The position numbers and the translations under genes were made by a program. A DNA stretch of 64,000 nucleotides from Anthropogastromicrobium aceti (lineage in GTDB: Bacteria > Bacillota > Clostridia > Lachnospirales > Lachnospiraceae), in NCBI RefSeq assembly GCF_025567095.1, contig NZ_JAOQJH010000019.1; one strand, 5' to 3'. Below are positions 9,035-17,535 of the stretch, piece after piece (position 1 is the first letter of the stretch; every line of letters begins with the position of its first letter). A model generated the notes under the pieces. The model ran no database searches, was not told where the DNA came from, and saw only the letters and a program-made list of their open reading frames with translations.

Positions 9035-9775
9035 TTATTTGGAAAACACACTTTTCACATATTCATAGCTGTTAATATCGCCAATATCGTACCGCTTGCC
9101 TGGCATAACATAAGCATGCATTGGAGTCTGCTCGCTTAACCATGCTGCAAAGCTTCCTGGTGCATCATAACCACAGCCATTATCAAGAGCTTCCTGAATG
9201 CGCTTCACATCACAAGCACGGTAACAATAGAATGGCGGTACTGCCAGATTACCCTTCGGTTCCTTTGGCTTTTCTTCATAACTCGTAATCAAATCATTGC
9301 TATCCAGCGTGATGATTGCTGTTTTCTGCTGCTTCTTAAGCTCGTTTTCCTCGTGGCACATTACACAAGAGGTGTTTTTCTCTTTTGCAAACTCCACAAA
9401 TTTAGAAAGGCTGAAATCAAGCACATTGTCACCAGCCATAACTAGCAAATCGTCTGTCAGCTTTAACTTCTCAACAGCCAACTGAATATCCTTAACTGCA
9501 CCAAGACGAGTTTCATTAGCACTAGTGCCATCGTCAATCACTGTAATTTCGTAGGAACGAACCTTCTCTTTATTATTTTTCCATTCCTCAAAGTGCTGTG
9601 CAAATTTATGGTTTGAAATCACTACAAATTCATCAATATCGGTGGTGTCCACCAGATCATCTACCAACCAATCAAGGATTGATTTCTTACCGACCTTCAG
9701 CAATGGCTTTGGAAAATTTTCAGTCAGCGGATAAAGTCGTGTAGCATAACCAGCCGCTAAAATCAAACACTTCAT
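9035..9775 (-). CDS. sugar-1-phosphate nucleotidyltransferase
   Basis: A 246-residue NTP_transferase enzyme with the signature LAAGYATRLYPLTENFPKPLL near the start (NTP and phosphate binding) and an AGDNVLDF metal-binding aspartate. It activates a sugar-1-phosphate with an NTP, releasing pyrophosphate. It lies 15 bases downstream of a galacturonokinase-like gene, so a likely substrate is the kinase product, giving UDP-galacturonate. That assignment is inference; dTDP-glucose or other pyrophosphorylase activities fit the fold equally. An AAAGGAGAG site precedes the ATG. Confidence 0.8.
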   Translation of the reverse strand: MKCLILAAGYATRLYPLTENFPKPLLKVGKKSILDWLVDDLVDTTDIDEFVVISNHKFAQHFEEWKNNKEKVRSYEITVIDDGTSANETRLGAVKDIQLAVEKLKLTDDLLVMAGDNVLDFSLSKFVEFAKEKNTSCVMCHEENELKKQQKTAIITLDSNDLITSYEEKPKEPKGNLAVPPFYCYRACDVKRIQEALDNGCGYDAPGSFAAWLSEQTPMHAYVMPGKRYDIGDINSYEYVKSVFSK

Positions 9776-9790
9776 ATATGTACTCTCCTT

Positions 9791-10963
9791 TTATAGCTCT
9801 ACACCGTCGGCGCTCTCGCACAGGTGGAAAGAATATTTTCCTTCTAACATTGGAAACGCTTTCAAATACTCCGCTGTCACTCTCGCTTCAATGCTCTCTG
9901 CTTTGTCAGGATCAATTAATGCCATGCAGCATCCCTTAAATCCTGCACCGGAGAAGCGACCACCATAGATGCCATCGGTCTCAGCCATAATTTCATACAG
10001 CTTCTTCAATTCATCACATCCACACTCATAGCTGTAAATAGAAGATTTTCCGCTCTCAAAAACAAGCTGACCATAGGCTTCTAAATCACCTTTTCTCCAT
10101 AACTCAGCTCCTTTTTCAGCGCGTGCAAATTCACTATAATAATGTTCAGCTCTGCGTCTCCATAGCTCTGGCAGTCGATTCTTATACGCCTCAAATACTT
10201 CAAACGGTACATCACGTAATCTTGTATTGGCAAAGGTATCGTAATCCATTCCTGCATAACCCATCAGCGCATATGCTGCTGCTTTGCATTCGTCTTGTCT
10301 CAAATTATATTTTGAGTTTTTTAGAGATCTCTCCAAACCCGAGAAAAAAATTGCCACTTTGTATGGATTCATTTTTTCGCTTGTTGGAATCAATTCATAA
10401 CTATCATCTTTCGTATCGAGGTACAGCAAGTGATTTTTCTTAGAAAGCACCTCACAGCTCTGATCAAGTTTTCCACAGGAAACTCCAACATACTGATTTT
10501 CTGCTGCCTTCGCGGTAAGAATCATTTCCATTGGATCTAAATGAATTCCATTTACCTTGCACAATGCTGACAAAAAGCAAATAATAACCGATGCAGATGA
10601 AGACAAACCTCCAATTGGAAGACTTCCCTCAATAATACCTGATAAACCAACCTTTAAGCGATACTTTTCACCTAGCATCTTTGCTGCACCGCGCAGATGA
10701 TCTGCCCAATCACCCTGCTTTTCTTCTGGCACAGCACTAACGAAGAATTGCGCACGCTTTGGAAAATTCAATGACTGCAGCTCTATAACACCATTTTGCT
10801 TCGGGTGATATGCCATATGGATGCCTTTATCAATCGCCAGTCCATTAATCTTACCATACTGATGATCAATATGTGCTCCTAACGGACTAATACGATATGG
10901 ACAAAATGCTACCCCAAAAGGTTCCTTATGATATAGTTCTCTATATACCTCAACACATCTCAT
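9791..10963 (-). CDS. GHMP kinase, galactokinase family (galacturonokinase-like)
   Basis: A 390-residue sugar 1-kinase. The N-terminal substrate motif reads PYRISPLGAHIDH instead of the galactokinase RVNLIGEHTDY. This A-H-I-D-H version matches what is known of plant galacturonokinase. The ATP-binding LPIGGLSSSAS motif and the C-terminal GGRFSGAGFKGC motif are intact, so the enzyme should be active. Followed by a nucleotidyltransferase and preceded by a UDP-glucuronate 4-epimerase, it suggests a salvage route from free galacturonate to UDP-galacturonate. An AGGAAA site precedes the ATG. Plain galactokinase is the alternative. Confidence 0.8.
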   Translation of the reverse strand: MRCVEVYRELYHKEPFGVAFCPYRISPLGAHIDHQYGKINGLAIDKGIHMAYHPKQNGVIELQSLNFPKRAQFFVSAVPEEKQGDWADHLRGAAKMLGEKYRLKVGLSGIIEGSLPIGGLSSSASVIICFLSALCKVNGIHLDPMEMILTAKAAENQYVGVSCGKLDQSCEVLSKKNHLLYLDTKDDSYELIPTSEKMNPYKVAIFFSGLERSLKNSKYNLRQDECKAAAYALMGYAGMDYDTFANTRLRDVPFEVFEAYKNRLPELWRRRAEHYYSEFARAEKGAELWRKGDLEAYGQLVFESGKSSIYSYECGCDELKKLYEIMAETDGIYGGRFSGAGFKGCCMALIDPDKAESIEARVTAEYLKAFPMLEGKYSFHLCESADGVEL

Positions 10964-10984
10964 TTGTTTGTTTCCTGTTCTTCT

Positions 10985-12034
10985 TTATTTGTAAAACTTT
11001 GCATACCACTCAGCAAAACGTCTTAATCCGGTTCGCAAGCTTGTACTCGGCTTATATCCGAAGTCGCGCTCCAGTGCACTTGTGTCCGCGTAGGTCACAG
11101 GCACATCTCCCGGCTGCATCGGAACAAGTTCTTTGTGTGCTTCGAAGTCATAATCCTCCGGCAGAACTTTCGCTCTTACTAACTCCTCGCTCAAAATCTG
11201 CACGAAATCCAACAGATTTTCTGGATTCTGATTGCCGATGTTATAAACTGCATATGGTGGAACTGGAAGACCATCTTCCCCAGTTTTCTTATCCGGTGCT
11301 TTCTTCATTACACGAACAACGCCCTCGACAATATCATCAACATATGTAAAGTCACGCTTGCAGTTGCCATAGTTGAAGATCTTGATGGTTTCACCCTTCA
11401 CCAATTTATTGGTGAAGCCGAAGTAAGCCATATCGGGACGACCTGCAGGACCATACACGGTGAAGAAGCGCAGTCCAGTGGACGGGATGTTGTACAGCTT
11501 AGAGTAGGCGTGTGCCATTAACTCATTAGATTTCTTAGTGGCTGCATAAAGGGAAACTGGGTTGTCAACCTTATCATCCGTGCTGTACGGAACCTTTTTA
11601 TTAGAACCGTAGACAGAGGAGGAAGAGGCATAAACCAAATGCTCCAGACTCTCGCAATGACGGCATGCTTCAAGAATATTGAAAAAGCCGACCAAGTTGG
11701 ATTCCACATAAGCATCCGGGTTAGTGATGGAGTAGCGCACACCAGCCTGTGCTGCAAGGTTGACGACCACAGACGGCTTGTACTTTTCGAACAGTTCAGT
11801 GATCAGCTCCTTATCAGCGATGTTGCCTTTGACAAAAGTAAATGTGGGATACTTGGCCAGCTCATTCAGGCGGAACTCTTTCAATGCCACATCATAGTAG
11901 GCATTCATGTTGTCGATGCCGATGACCGTAGCAGAAGGAGCCTCCTGATAAATTCGCTTCACAAGGTTGGAACCTATAAAGCCCGCTGCACCTGTGACTA
12001 AAATTGTTTTATTCTCTAAATCAACTAAACTCAT
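10985..12034 (-). CDS. UDP-glucuronate 4-epimerase (SDR family)
   Basis: A 349-residue extended short-chain dehydrogenase. It has the NAD-binding TGAAGFIGSNL motif, the ASSSSVYG serine loop and the catalytic Y-x3-K (YAATK). The segments AAQAGVRYSITNPDAYVESNL and RFFTVYGPAGRPDMAYF are characteristic of the UDP-GlcA 4-epimerase subfamily, as opposed to UDP-glucose epimerases. It interconverts UDP-glucuronate and UDP-galacturonate, using the product of the Ugd encoded downstream. An AAGGAG site precedes the ATG. Confidence 0.88.
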   Translation of the reverse strand: MSLVDLENKTILVTGAAGFIGSNLVKRIYQEAPSATVIGIDNMNAYYDVALKEFRLNELAKYPTFTFVKGNIADKELITELFEKYKPSVVVNLAAQAGVRYSITNPDAYVESNLVGFFNILEACRHCESLEHLVYASSSSVYGSNKKVPYSTDDKVDNPVSLYAATKKSNELMAHAYSKLYNIPSTGLRFFTVYGPAGRPDMAYFGFTNKLVKGETIKIFNYGNCKRDFTYVDDIVEGVVRVMKKAPDKKTGEDGLPVPPYAVYNIGNQNPENLLDFVQILSEELVRAKVLPEDYDFEAHKELVPMQPGDVPVTYADTSALERDFGYKPSTSLRTGLRRFAEWYAKFYK

Positions 12035-12072
12035 TGCATTTGTCTCCTTATTTTTGAAGCATATATATCAAG

Positions 12073-12207
12073 TTTCACTACCTCTGTTCAGATGAAACAC
12101 TTCCAATGTATTGTTCATAAACCAGAGTGCTCCATACAAACGTAGGTAGTGATACTGAAAGTTCTTATGATAAAATCATCTGCTGTTGCTGAACCTAGGT
12201 AGTGAGA
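12073..12207. repeat. inverted repeat with three AGGTAGTGA copies in an intergenic region
   Basis: The arms 12073-12091 and 12189-12207 are imperfect inverses of about 19 bases (shared blocks TCACTACCT and TTCAG). A third copy of AGGTAGTGA lies between them near 12143. Together they fill the gap between the 4-epimerase and the next glycosyltransferase. The element could be a small non-autonomous repeat or a regulatory hairpin; no ORF is present. Confidence 0.5.
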
Positions 12208-12226
12208 TAAAAAACACTCTCATCTA

Positions 12227-13351
12227 TCATTTTCTCCTGTACAACTTCATCGTTTCTTCTACAACATCATCCCAGTTGTATTTCTCGCAGATAAAGTCTG
12301 CCGCCTGTTTTTTCAGCTCCATCACTTTTTCTGGATGATCACAAGCCTCCTGCAGTTTCTCCTTTAAGCCAGCTACATCAGACTTTTTGAAAATCAATGC
12401 CTTGTCTTCCACAACCTCTGTACACTCTGGAATGTCAGAAACCAGACAGCAATTACCATAACTCATTGCTTCTAACAAGCTCAGAGGCATTCCTTCCAAG
12501 TCAGAAGGCAATGTGTACATATAAGCGTTGCTGTAAAGTTCACCTAATATCTGCCCTTGCACGAATCCAGTAAAGATAATTCTATCATCACCTTTTGCTA
12601 GATTCTTCAACTCCTTTGTAAAAGAATCTGTATCGCTAGAACCTCCGGCAATAACCAGTTTTTTATTAGTTTTGACATTTTTAAATGCTTCAATCAGATA
12701 TCTGATTCCTTTTTCCGGAACCAGTCTGCCAAGAAATAATATATAAGAATCCTTTGTCAGTCCAAACTTTTCAGTAACCAGTTCAGCTTCTCGGATTTCT
12801 GGTCTATTCACACCGTTTGGAATAAATCTTGTTTCTCGACCATATGTATTTTTGAAATAATTCTGAACACCTTTACTCAAAACAATAATTTCATCTGCAT
12901 ACTTTACAGCGTTCTTTTCACCATATCTTATAAATTTCGAAGCGAAACCTGATTTCCACTTCTCACGCTGCCAATCTATGCCATGAATAGTAACCACAAC
13001 CCTTTTACCAAACATCTTCGGCAGCCATGCAAAAAAAGCCGGACCTTCTGCATGGATATGTACCACATCGTATTTTCCAAATGCGCTGTAGAGAGCAGCA
13101 AAGAAAGAAGAGCTTACAGCAGCAAGCCCTTTTCTCTCAATAGTTGGAACAAATTTTTGGCAGATACCATCATATTCGGTTTTCTTATCGTACTCTGCAC
13201 CACTTACATGGTGACCTGATCTGTTGTAACAAGTCACCTGACACCCATCTCGTACCATTCTGGTGCTTAGTTCTTTGACAACAATCTCTATCCCACCCTC
13301 ACGGGACAGACGCTTTTGTCCGAACATGGACACTGCAAATTTATCTTTCAT
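12227..13351 (-). CDS. GT4 family glycosyltransferase
   Basis: A 374-residue GT-B glycosyltransferase. The acceptor domain begins FGQKRLSREGGIEIVVKEL, followed by VVHIHAEGPAFFAWL and VVTIHGIDWQREKW. The donor domain has FLGRLVPEKGIRYLIEA and PSDLEGMPLSLLEAMSYG. The N-terminal pattern resembles the group related to DUF1972 rhamnosyl/galactosyl transferases. Being the first transferase gene after the initiating enzyme, it is a good candidate for adding the second sugar of the repeat unit (inference from order). A GGGGAAA site precedes the ATG. Confidence 0.88.
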   Translation of the reverse strand: MKDKFAVSMFGQKRLSREGGIEIVVKELSTRMVRDGCQVTCYNRSGHHVSGAEYDKKTEYDGICQKFVPTIERKGLAAVSSSFFAALYSAFGKYDVVHIHAEGPAFFAWLPKMFGKRVVVTIHGIDWQREKWKSGFASKFIRYGEKNAVKYADEIIVLSKGVQNYFKNTYGRETRFIPNGVNRPEIREAELVTEKFGLTKDSYILFLGRLVPEKGIRYLIEAFKNVKTNKKLVIAGGSSDTDSFTKELKNLAKGDDRIIFTGFVQGQILGELYSNAYMYTLPSDLEGMPLSLLEAMSYGNCCLVSDIPECTEVVEDKALIFKKSDVAGLKEKLQEACDHPEKVMELKKQAADFICEKYNWDDVVEETMKLYRRK

Positions 13352-13404
13352 AATATTTCCCCACTGTACTAATCAATAGAAAACAGATACAAAACTTTTT
13401 TTAT

Positions 13405-13470
13405 CTACTTCTCTTTCAAGTAGCGCTTCGCCATCCCACCTTCATTCATGTGGGCTGTCGAAGCGCTACT
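13405..13470 (-). other. strong hairpin, overlapping a 14-codon frame
   Basis: Between the sugar transferase and the next GT gene, AGTAGCGCTTCG (13419-13430) is perfectly inverted at 13459-13470, with an inner CCCAC/GTGGG pair. No U-run follows, so a factor-independent terminator is unlikely. On the transcribed strand the loop holds an ATG opening a short frame (MNEGGMAKRYLKEK, stop at 13405) with no ribosome binding site. It probably acts in the RNA as a processing or attenuation element. Confidence 0.55.
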
Positions 13471-13537
13471 CTGTCATTGGCTATGGAAAACGCGGCAATG
13501 CGACGATTTTCCTTTCACCAAGTCTTTTTATTTTCCT

Positions 13538-14989
13538 TTACATTGATCCTTCCTTGCCAAGAACAGTCTTCACTGTCTTAAACAAGATCTTGATATCAAG
13601 TGCAGGGGTCCATTCCTTTATATACTTTGTATCAAGTCTTACGACTTCCTCAAAGTCTGTGATATCACTTCTGCCGCTGACCTGCCACATGCCGGTGATA
13701 CCTGGCTTGATTGCAAGTCTTGCACGGTGATGAATCTCATACTCAGAAACCTCTCCCGGAAGCGGTGGTCGTGTTCCCACAAGACTCATATCACCTTTAA
13801 GTACATTAAAGAACTGTGGAAACTCATCAAGACTCGTTACTCTAATGAAATTACCAACACCAGTTTTCTTTGTTCCATCTGGCAGAATCTTATTTCCGAT
13901 AACTCGCGGATCGAAGTCAAGCTTAAACATCTTTCCGTCTGCTACACGGTTTTGCTTCATCAGCTCAGCTTTTCTTGCTTCTGCATCCATGTACATACTG
14001 CGGAACTTATAGATCTTAAACTTCTTTCCATTCTTTCCTATACGCTCCTGAGAGAAGAATATCGGTCCCGGGGAACTGATATAAATAACCGGAGCTACAA
14101 ATATGAAAATGATAACTGTAAGCAGACATCCAACAAGTCCGCCTGCAATATCCATTACACGCTTAAATAAAAGCTGTTTTGGTGATGCATAGTTTAAACT
14201 GGTTGTAAGCACTGTGTAGGAACCAATCTTTTCCACAAATTGAGGACGATCCTCCACTGCTGCAATCTTTGACAGTCTAAGATGCATCGTTACGCCAGTT
14301 TCTTCCAGCTTTTTAATAAGCTCCTCTGGATATGGCTTATCATCTGGAACAACGATAAGCACCTCATCTATCCACTGCTGGCACACATACATCGGAGCGT
14401 CTTTGCTGTTTGCAATCACATTCACACCGGCAATGCTCTGACCAGCCATATCTTTATCAACAATAACTAAGCCGCTAATTAAGAACTTTCCATAATTATT
14501 TAACTTAACTGTCTCAACAACCTCTTTTGCCTCTGCCTTTGTTGTCACAATCAGCAGTGATCTGCGATTTCTATCCCACTTTCCGCTTGCTAATACGCGT
14601 TTCCAAGCTAATCTTGTAGTGTAGGATAATATAAAATATAATACAAGAGTAATGCCAAATGTCATTCTTGAATAAGCTTCGCCTTCCTGCATGACAAACA
14701 GGTAAGCAATTCCCAAAAGACCAACCGCAGCCACATTTCCAACTGTTGCAATCAGCTCCCTGTAGCGACCTCTCTGAGTTACATGATGCAGCATATCAAG
14801 CATAAACATCGTGACAAGATCAGCAAGCTCTAACACAATTGCCATATTGCGGTAAACAAGATCATTGTAGGGATTTATACCCAGTCCCTTAATCAGATAT
14901 GCGAGGTAAAACGCTATCTGCAGGCAGATCATGTCAATCAGGATAAAATCGGTGTGTTTAAACCAGCCTTCAGATTCTTTTCTGTACAT
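13538..14989 (-). CDS. undecaprenyl-phosphate sugar-phosphate transferase (polyprenyl glycosylphosphotransferase)
   Basis: Initiating enzyme of the polysaccharide: it transfers a sugar-1-phosphate from a UDP-sugar to undecaprenyl phosphate. The 483 residues show four or five N-terminal membrane helices, a central nucleotide-binding-like CoA_binding_3 domain, one more helix (IAGGLVGCLLTVIIFIFVAP) and the catalytic C-terminal bacterial sugar transferase domain (SPGPIFFSQERIGKNGK, KFRSMYMDA, TSLDEFPQFFNVLKGDMSLVGTRPP). This is the WcaJ/CpsE type. It is preceded by a leader of about 110 bases with a promoter, a hairpin and a G10 tract, so its level may be variable. An AAGGGAGGG site lies before the ATG. 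Confidence 0.92.
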   Translation of the reverse strand: MYRKESEGWFKHTDFILIDMICLQIAFYLAYLIKGLGINPYNDLVYRNMAIVLELADLVTMFMLDMLHHVTQRGRYRELIATVGNVAAVGLLGIAYLFVMQEGEAYSRMTFGITLVLYFILSYTTRLAWKRVLASGKWDRNRRSLLIVTTKAEAKEVVETVKLNNYGKFLISGLVIVDKDMAGQSIAGVNVIANSKDAPMYVCQQWIDEVLIVVPDDKPYPEELIKKLEETGVTMHLRLSKIAAVEDRPQFVEKIGSYTVLTTSLNYASPKQLLFKRVMDIAGGLVGCLLTVIIFIFVAPVIYISSPGPIFFSQERIGKNGKKFKIYKFRSMYMDAEARKAELMKQNRVADGKMFKLDFDPRVIGNKILPDGTKKTGVGNFIRVTSLDEFPQFFNVLKGDMSLVGTRPPLPGEVSEYEIHHRARLAIKPGITGMWQVSGRSDITDFEEVVRLDTKYIKEWTPALDIKILFKTVKTVLGKEGSM

Positions 14990-15013
14990 TTCTTCTTTTT
15001 GCCCTCCCTTATA

Positions 15014-15067
15014 CAGCCGCAGCCCCCCCCCCGAAAATTTTTTCTCTAGGGAGATTCTGCGGCTGTC
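15014..15067 (-). promoter_or_regulatory. leader hairpin containing a poly-G(10) tract
   Basis: In the leader of the initiating transferase, ACAGCCGCAG (15014-15023) and CTGCGGCTGT (15058-15067) are perfect inverses enclosing a run of ten G on the transcribed strand (15023-15032). The loop also contains CUCCCU, complementary to the AGGGAG of the ribosome binding site about 40 bases on. The arrangement looks like a regulatory hairpin whose geometry would change with tract length; that effect is inferred. Confidence 0.6.
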
Positions 15068-15105
15068 TTCATCGAAAGTCCGTCATATTTACTATATCGG
15101 TTTAT

Positions 15106-15134
15106 ACAATATAATCCTACATTTACAAGATCAA
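15106..15134 (-). promoter_or_regulatory. promoter for the initiating transferase
   Basis: TTGATC (15134-15129), 17-base spacer, TATTGT (15111-15106). It lies upstream of the G10 leader. An overlapping TTGACT four bases upstream offers an alternative -35. Confidence 0.5.
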
Positions 15135-15199
15135 GTCAAGTGCCATATTTGTCAAAAGTAAACTTTTTTTGCTGTTCGGTGTCAGTCATTGTCACTAGC

Positions 15200-15252
15200 T
15201 CAAAATTAAAAGACCGCTTCCACCATGCTTTCACACAGCTTCTGCGGTCTTT
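15200..15252 (-). terminator. rho-independent terminator after the LytR_C gene
   Basis: A 9-bp stem AAAGACCGC/GCGGTCTTT (15209-15217 and 15244-15252) is followed on the minus strand by a T-rich stretch. It ends the Wzz-kinase-LCP block before the promoter of the sugar transferase. Confidence 0.75.
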
Positions 15253-15265
15253 CTCTTATCTTGTC

Positions 15266-16009
15266 TTAATCATGCAGTGCGTCGTCTTTTCCGACTAAAA
15301 TCCACACATCATAGAAATCAAATTTCTTCTGGCTGTCTGGTATCTTCACGTTTGTATCGGCATTAGGGTCGGCACTATCAAGTCCTTCCTCGCGGTATTC
15401 CGCATTTGGGAAAAGGTCATATACACCTTCCGGTGCATTTCCACCTGCCGTCACGTAAACAACAGTGTGATCACTAATCTCTCCCTTATAATCTGCCATT
15501 ACAACGTTTGTGAAGCCCTTTCCCTGAAGGAAACGCTTCCAGTAAGCAGCAACACCGGCTTTTCCAGTTCCATTTAACACAATAATCCGTGGGTTATCTG
15601 CAGAAAACAAATCTGCTTCTGTACTTTTAGCTGACTCTGTTACAATACTTTGTGACTCTGTCTCGCTCGTAGTCTCTGACTCACTTTCCAGATGACTTTC
15701 AGTCTCAAATTCAGACTCAATCTCGGTCTGAGTTTCTGTCTGAGTTTCGGTCTGAGCCTCTGGCGTACTGCTTTCTGCCTCGCTTATTGTCTCGCTCTCT
15801 GGCTCTGCTGGCACAGTTACCTGCACCACATCCTTCGTTGCCGCTTCCTTACTTTCTAACTCTCTTATGTACTCCTGACGTTCATTTGCCTGTGAACGGG
15901 AGTAGTAAAACAGGTAGCCCATACCGCAAAGCAGTACCAGTACAACCAGTACATACAAAAACGCATGCACACCTGAATTATCCTGCTTACGTCGTCTGTT
16001 GCCTGCCAT
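15266..16009 (-). CDS. membrane-anchored LytR C-terminal domain protein
   Basis: A 247-residue protein with a basic start, one membrane helix (residues about 17-37), an extended Glu/Thr/Ser-rich stalk (TETQTETQTE and similar, about 65-135) and an extracytoplasmic LytR_C domain beginning at IIVLNGTGKAGVA. LytR_C domains are usually fused to LCP ligases; here the LCP gene is separate, two genes upstream. The protein may work with that ligase at the wall; this is inference. The ATG at 16009 has AAAGGAG 7 bases before it and is preferred to the preceding GTG. Confidence 0.8.
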   Translation of the reverse strand: MAGNRRRKQDNSGVHAFLYVLVVLVLLCGMGYLFYYSRSQANERQEYIRELESKEAATKDVVQVTVPAEPESETISEAESSTPEAQTETQTETQTEIESEFETESHLESESETTSETESQSIVTESAKSTEADLFSADNPRIIVLNGTGKAGVAAYWKRFLQGKGFTNVVMADYKGEISDHTVVYVTAGGNAPEGVYDLFPNAEYREEGLDSADPNADTNVKIPDSQKKFDFYDVWILVGKDDALHD

Positions 16010-16033
16010 CACAAAACTCCTTTGTCAGTCAAA

Positions 16034-17437
16034 TTATTTGCTCTCCTTAGCTGCTGCAGATGTTTCTTCTTCGGTTGCTTCCTCTGTTGCAGCCTCAGAT
16101 GTCTCAGCCTCGGTTGCTTCCTCAGAAGTTTCCTCTTCCTCGTCTACAACAGTGATATCCTCATCCGGGATAACCTTTGTCATAACAACAAACGGTCCAA
16201 GGTTCTCGAAGGTAACAGTGATCTCACCAGTCTTCTCGTCGAACTTATCAAGCTCAAGATACTTCATTTCCTTTGTTTCCTGATCGATGGTCATAAGGGC
16301 AAGATCTTCCTCGTCCATACCAACAGTCAGCTCACAAGTAAACTTAACCTGTACGTGTCCATCCATATCGTAGGAAATTGCATCCAGATCCTCGATTGCC
16401 AGATCAACAAAGGAAGTCAGTGCCTCGTACTGCTGCGGCAGAATTACGTTGTCCTTATTTGTAACCTGCGGCTGTACCTCAAATTCACCCTTTGTAGCAA
16501 TGGTGAACGGTCCTACATGGTTGAAGGTGCCAGTGATTGTTCCAGTCTCAGCGTCGAACTCATCCGGCTCGATAAAGGAAATAGTTCCGTCATCTGGGTT
16601 TGTGGTGACAAATAAAAGATCTTCTGCATTCATATCCTTCAATGCATCAATGGTCATGGTCAGCTTAAACTCACCAGTCTCCTTGATCTGAAGTGCCTTA
16701 GAATCATCAACAAGCATATCTGCCATTGCAAACATTGCCTTGTAATCATTTAAGTTTATCTCAGTACCATTGTTTGTTACAGCAGTCTCTTCCTCTGCAT
16801 CTTCTGCGTCAGTCTCAGCTTCGCTTGATGCTTCAGTTTCGCTTACTGCCTCAGTTTCAGTCTCAGTTTCTGTTTCTGTCTCAACTTCACTCTCAGACTC
16901 AGCTTCTGTCTCAGCCTCAACACCCGCATCTGCCAGTGCTTCCTTTAAATCCTTTACGAAATCAGCAAGGGACTTAGCTGTAGATACGTATGTCTTCTCT
17001 TCTCCATCTTTGCTAATATGAATCTCAAATGTACTAAACTTCTCGTTGAATGCCTTTACAGCAGTCTCAACATCCTTATTCTCATACTCAACGCGGCCCT
17101 GATCTTTAACAACAATGGTCTCACCCTCTGCCAGATCTGGTGCGTCTGCCTGTGCATCGGAAAGCTTCAGCTGCAAGCTGTTGTTTACCTCCATAACAGA
17201 AGTCAGTTTCTCTTCATCATTGAAATTCTCAACAACATCTGCTACCTCATTATCCTCGTAAAGATCTGGGGTAACTTCCTTAATAACGAGCTTTGCGCCA
17301 TCTTTCAGGTCAAGTGTTCCCTCTTCCACTACTGGATCCTTCGGGCCAGATGTTCCGATACTCGGGGCAGCCATAGCCTGTGCGGTTGGAACAGCAGCCA
17401 ATGCGATTGCGCAGAAACCTGCAGTCAGTTTTTTCAT
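16034..17437 (-). CDS. secreted acidic protein of unknown function with a duplicated domain
   Basis: A 467-residue protein with a clear signal peptide (MKKLTAGFCAIALAAVPTAQAMA). Two related domains of about 95 residues follow a long Glu/Thr linker: each ends in a segment of the pattern EFDAETGTITGTFNHVGPF or KFDEKTGEITVTFENLGPF. The C-terminus is another Glu/Ala/Thr-rich tail. No membrane anchor or sorting motif is seen. I do not recognise the domain. Its place between an LCP ligase and a LytR_C protein suggests a role in attaching or displaying the polymer. The ATG at 17437 is chosen because the upstream in-frame GTG lies inside its ribosome binding site (AGGAAGGAG). Confidence 0.8.
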   Translation of the reverse strand: MKKLTAGFCAIALAAVPTAQAMAAPSIGTSGPKDPVVEEGTLDLKDGAKLVIKEVTPDLYEDNEVADVVENFNDEEKLTSVMEVNNSLQLKLSDAQADAPDLAEGETIVVKDQGRVEYENKDVETAVKAFNEKFSTFEIHISKDGEEKTYVSTAKSLADFVKDLKEALADAGVEAETEAESESEVETETETETETEAVSETEASSEAETDAEDAEEETAVTNNGTEINLNDYKAMFAMADMLVDDSKALQIKETGEFKLTMTIDALKDMNAEDLLFVTTNPDDGTISFIEPDEFDAETGTITGTFNHVGPFTIATKGEFEVQPQVTNKDNVILPQQYEALTSFVDLAIEDLDAISYDMDGHVQVKFTCELTVGMDEEDLALMTIDQETKEMKYLELDKFDEKTGEITVTFENLGPFVVMTKVIPDEDITVVDEEEETSEEATEAETSEAATEEATEEETSAAAKESK

Positions 17438-17535
17438 AGTTTTCTCCTTCCTCACTATTGCTTTATTAACACTAGTGGTACGCCCACTATGGTGGGTTTC
17501 AAATTAATAAATTAATTTTTCTTTTCTTCGCCTTT

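Noticed and set aside
13405..13449. 14-codon frame as a real small peptide gene
   Set aside because: No ribosome binding site and the frame lies mostly inside a perfect hairpin; kept only as a note under that element.
16022..17515. Several plus-strand frames rich in Ser, Leu or Val opposite the Glu/Thr-rich secreted protein
   Set aside because: Low-complexity antisense of GAA/ACA repeats; no starts with ribosome binding sites and no domains.
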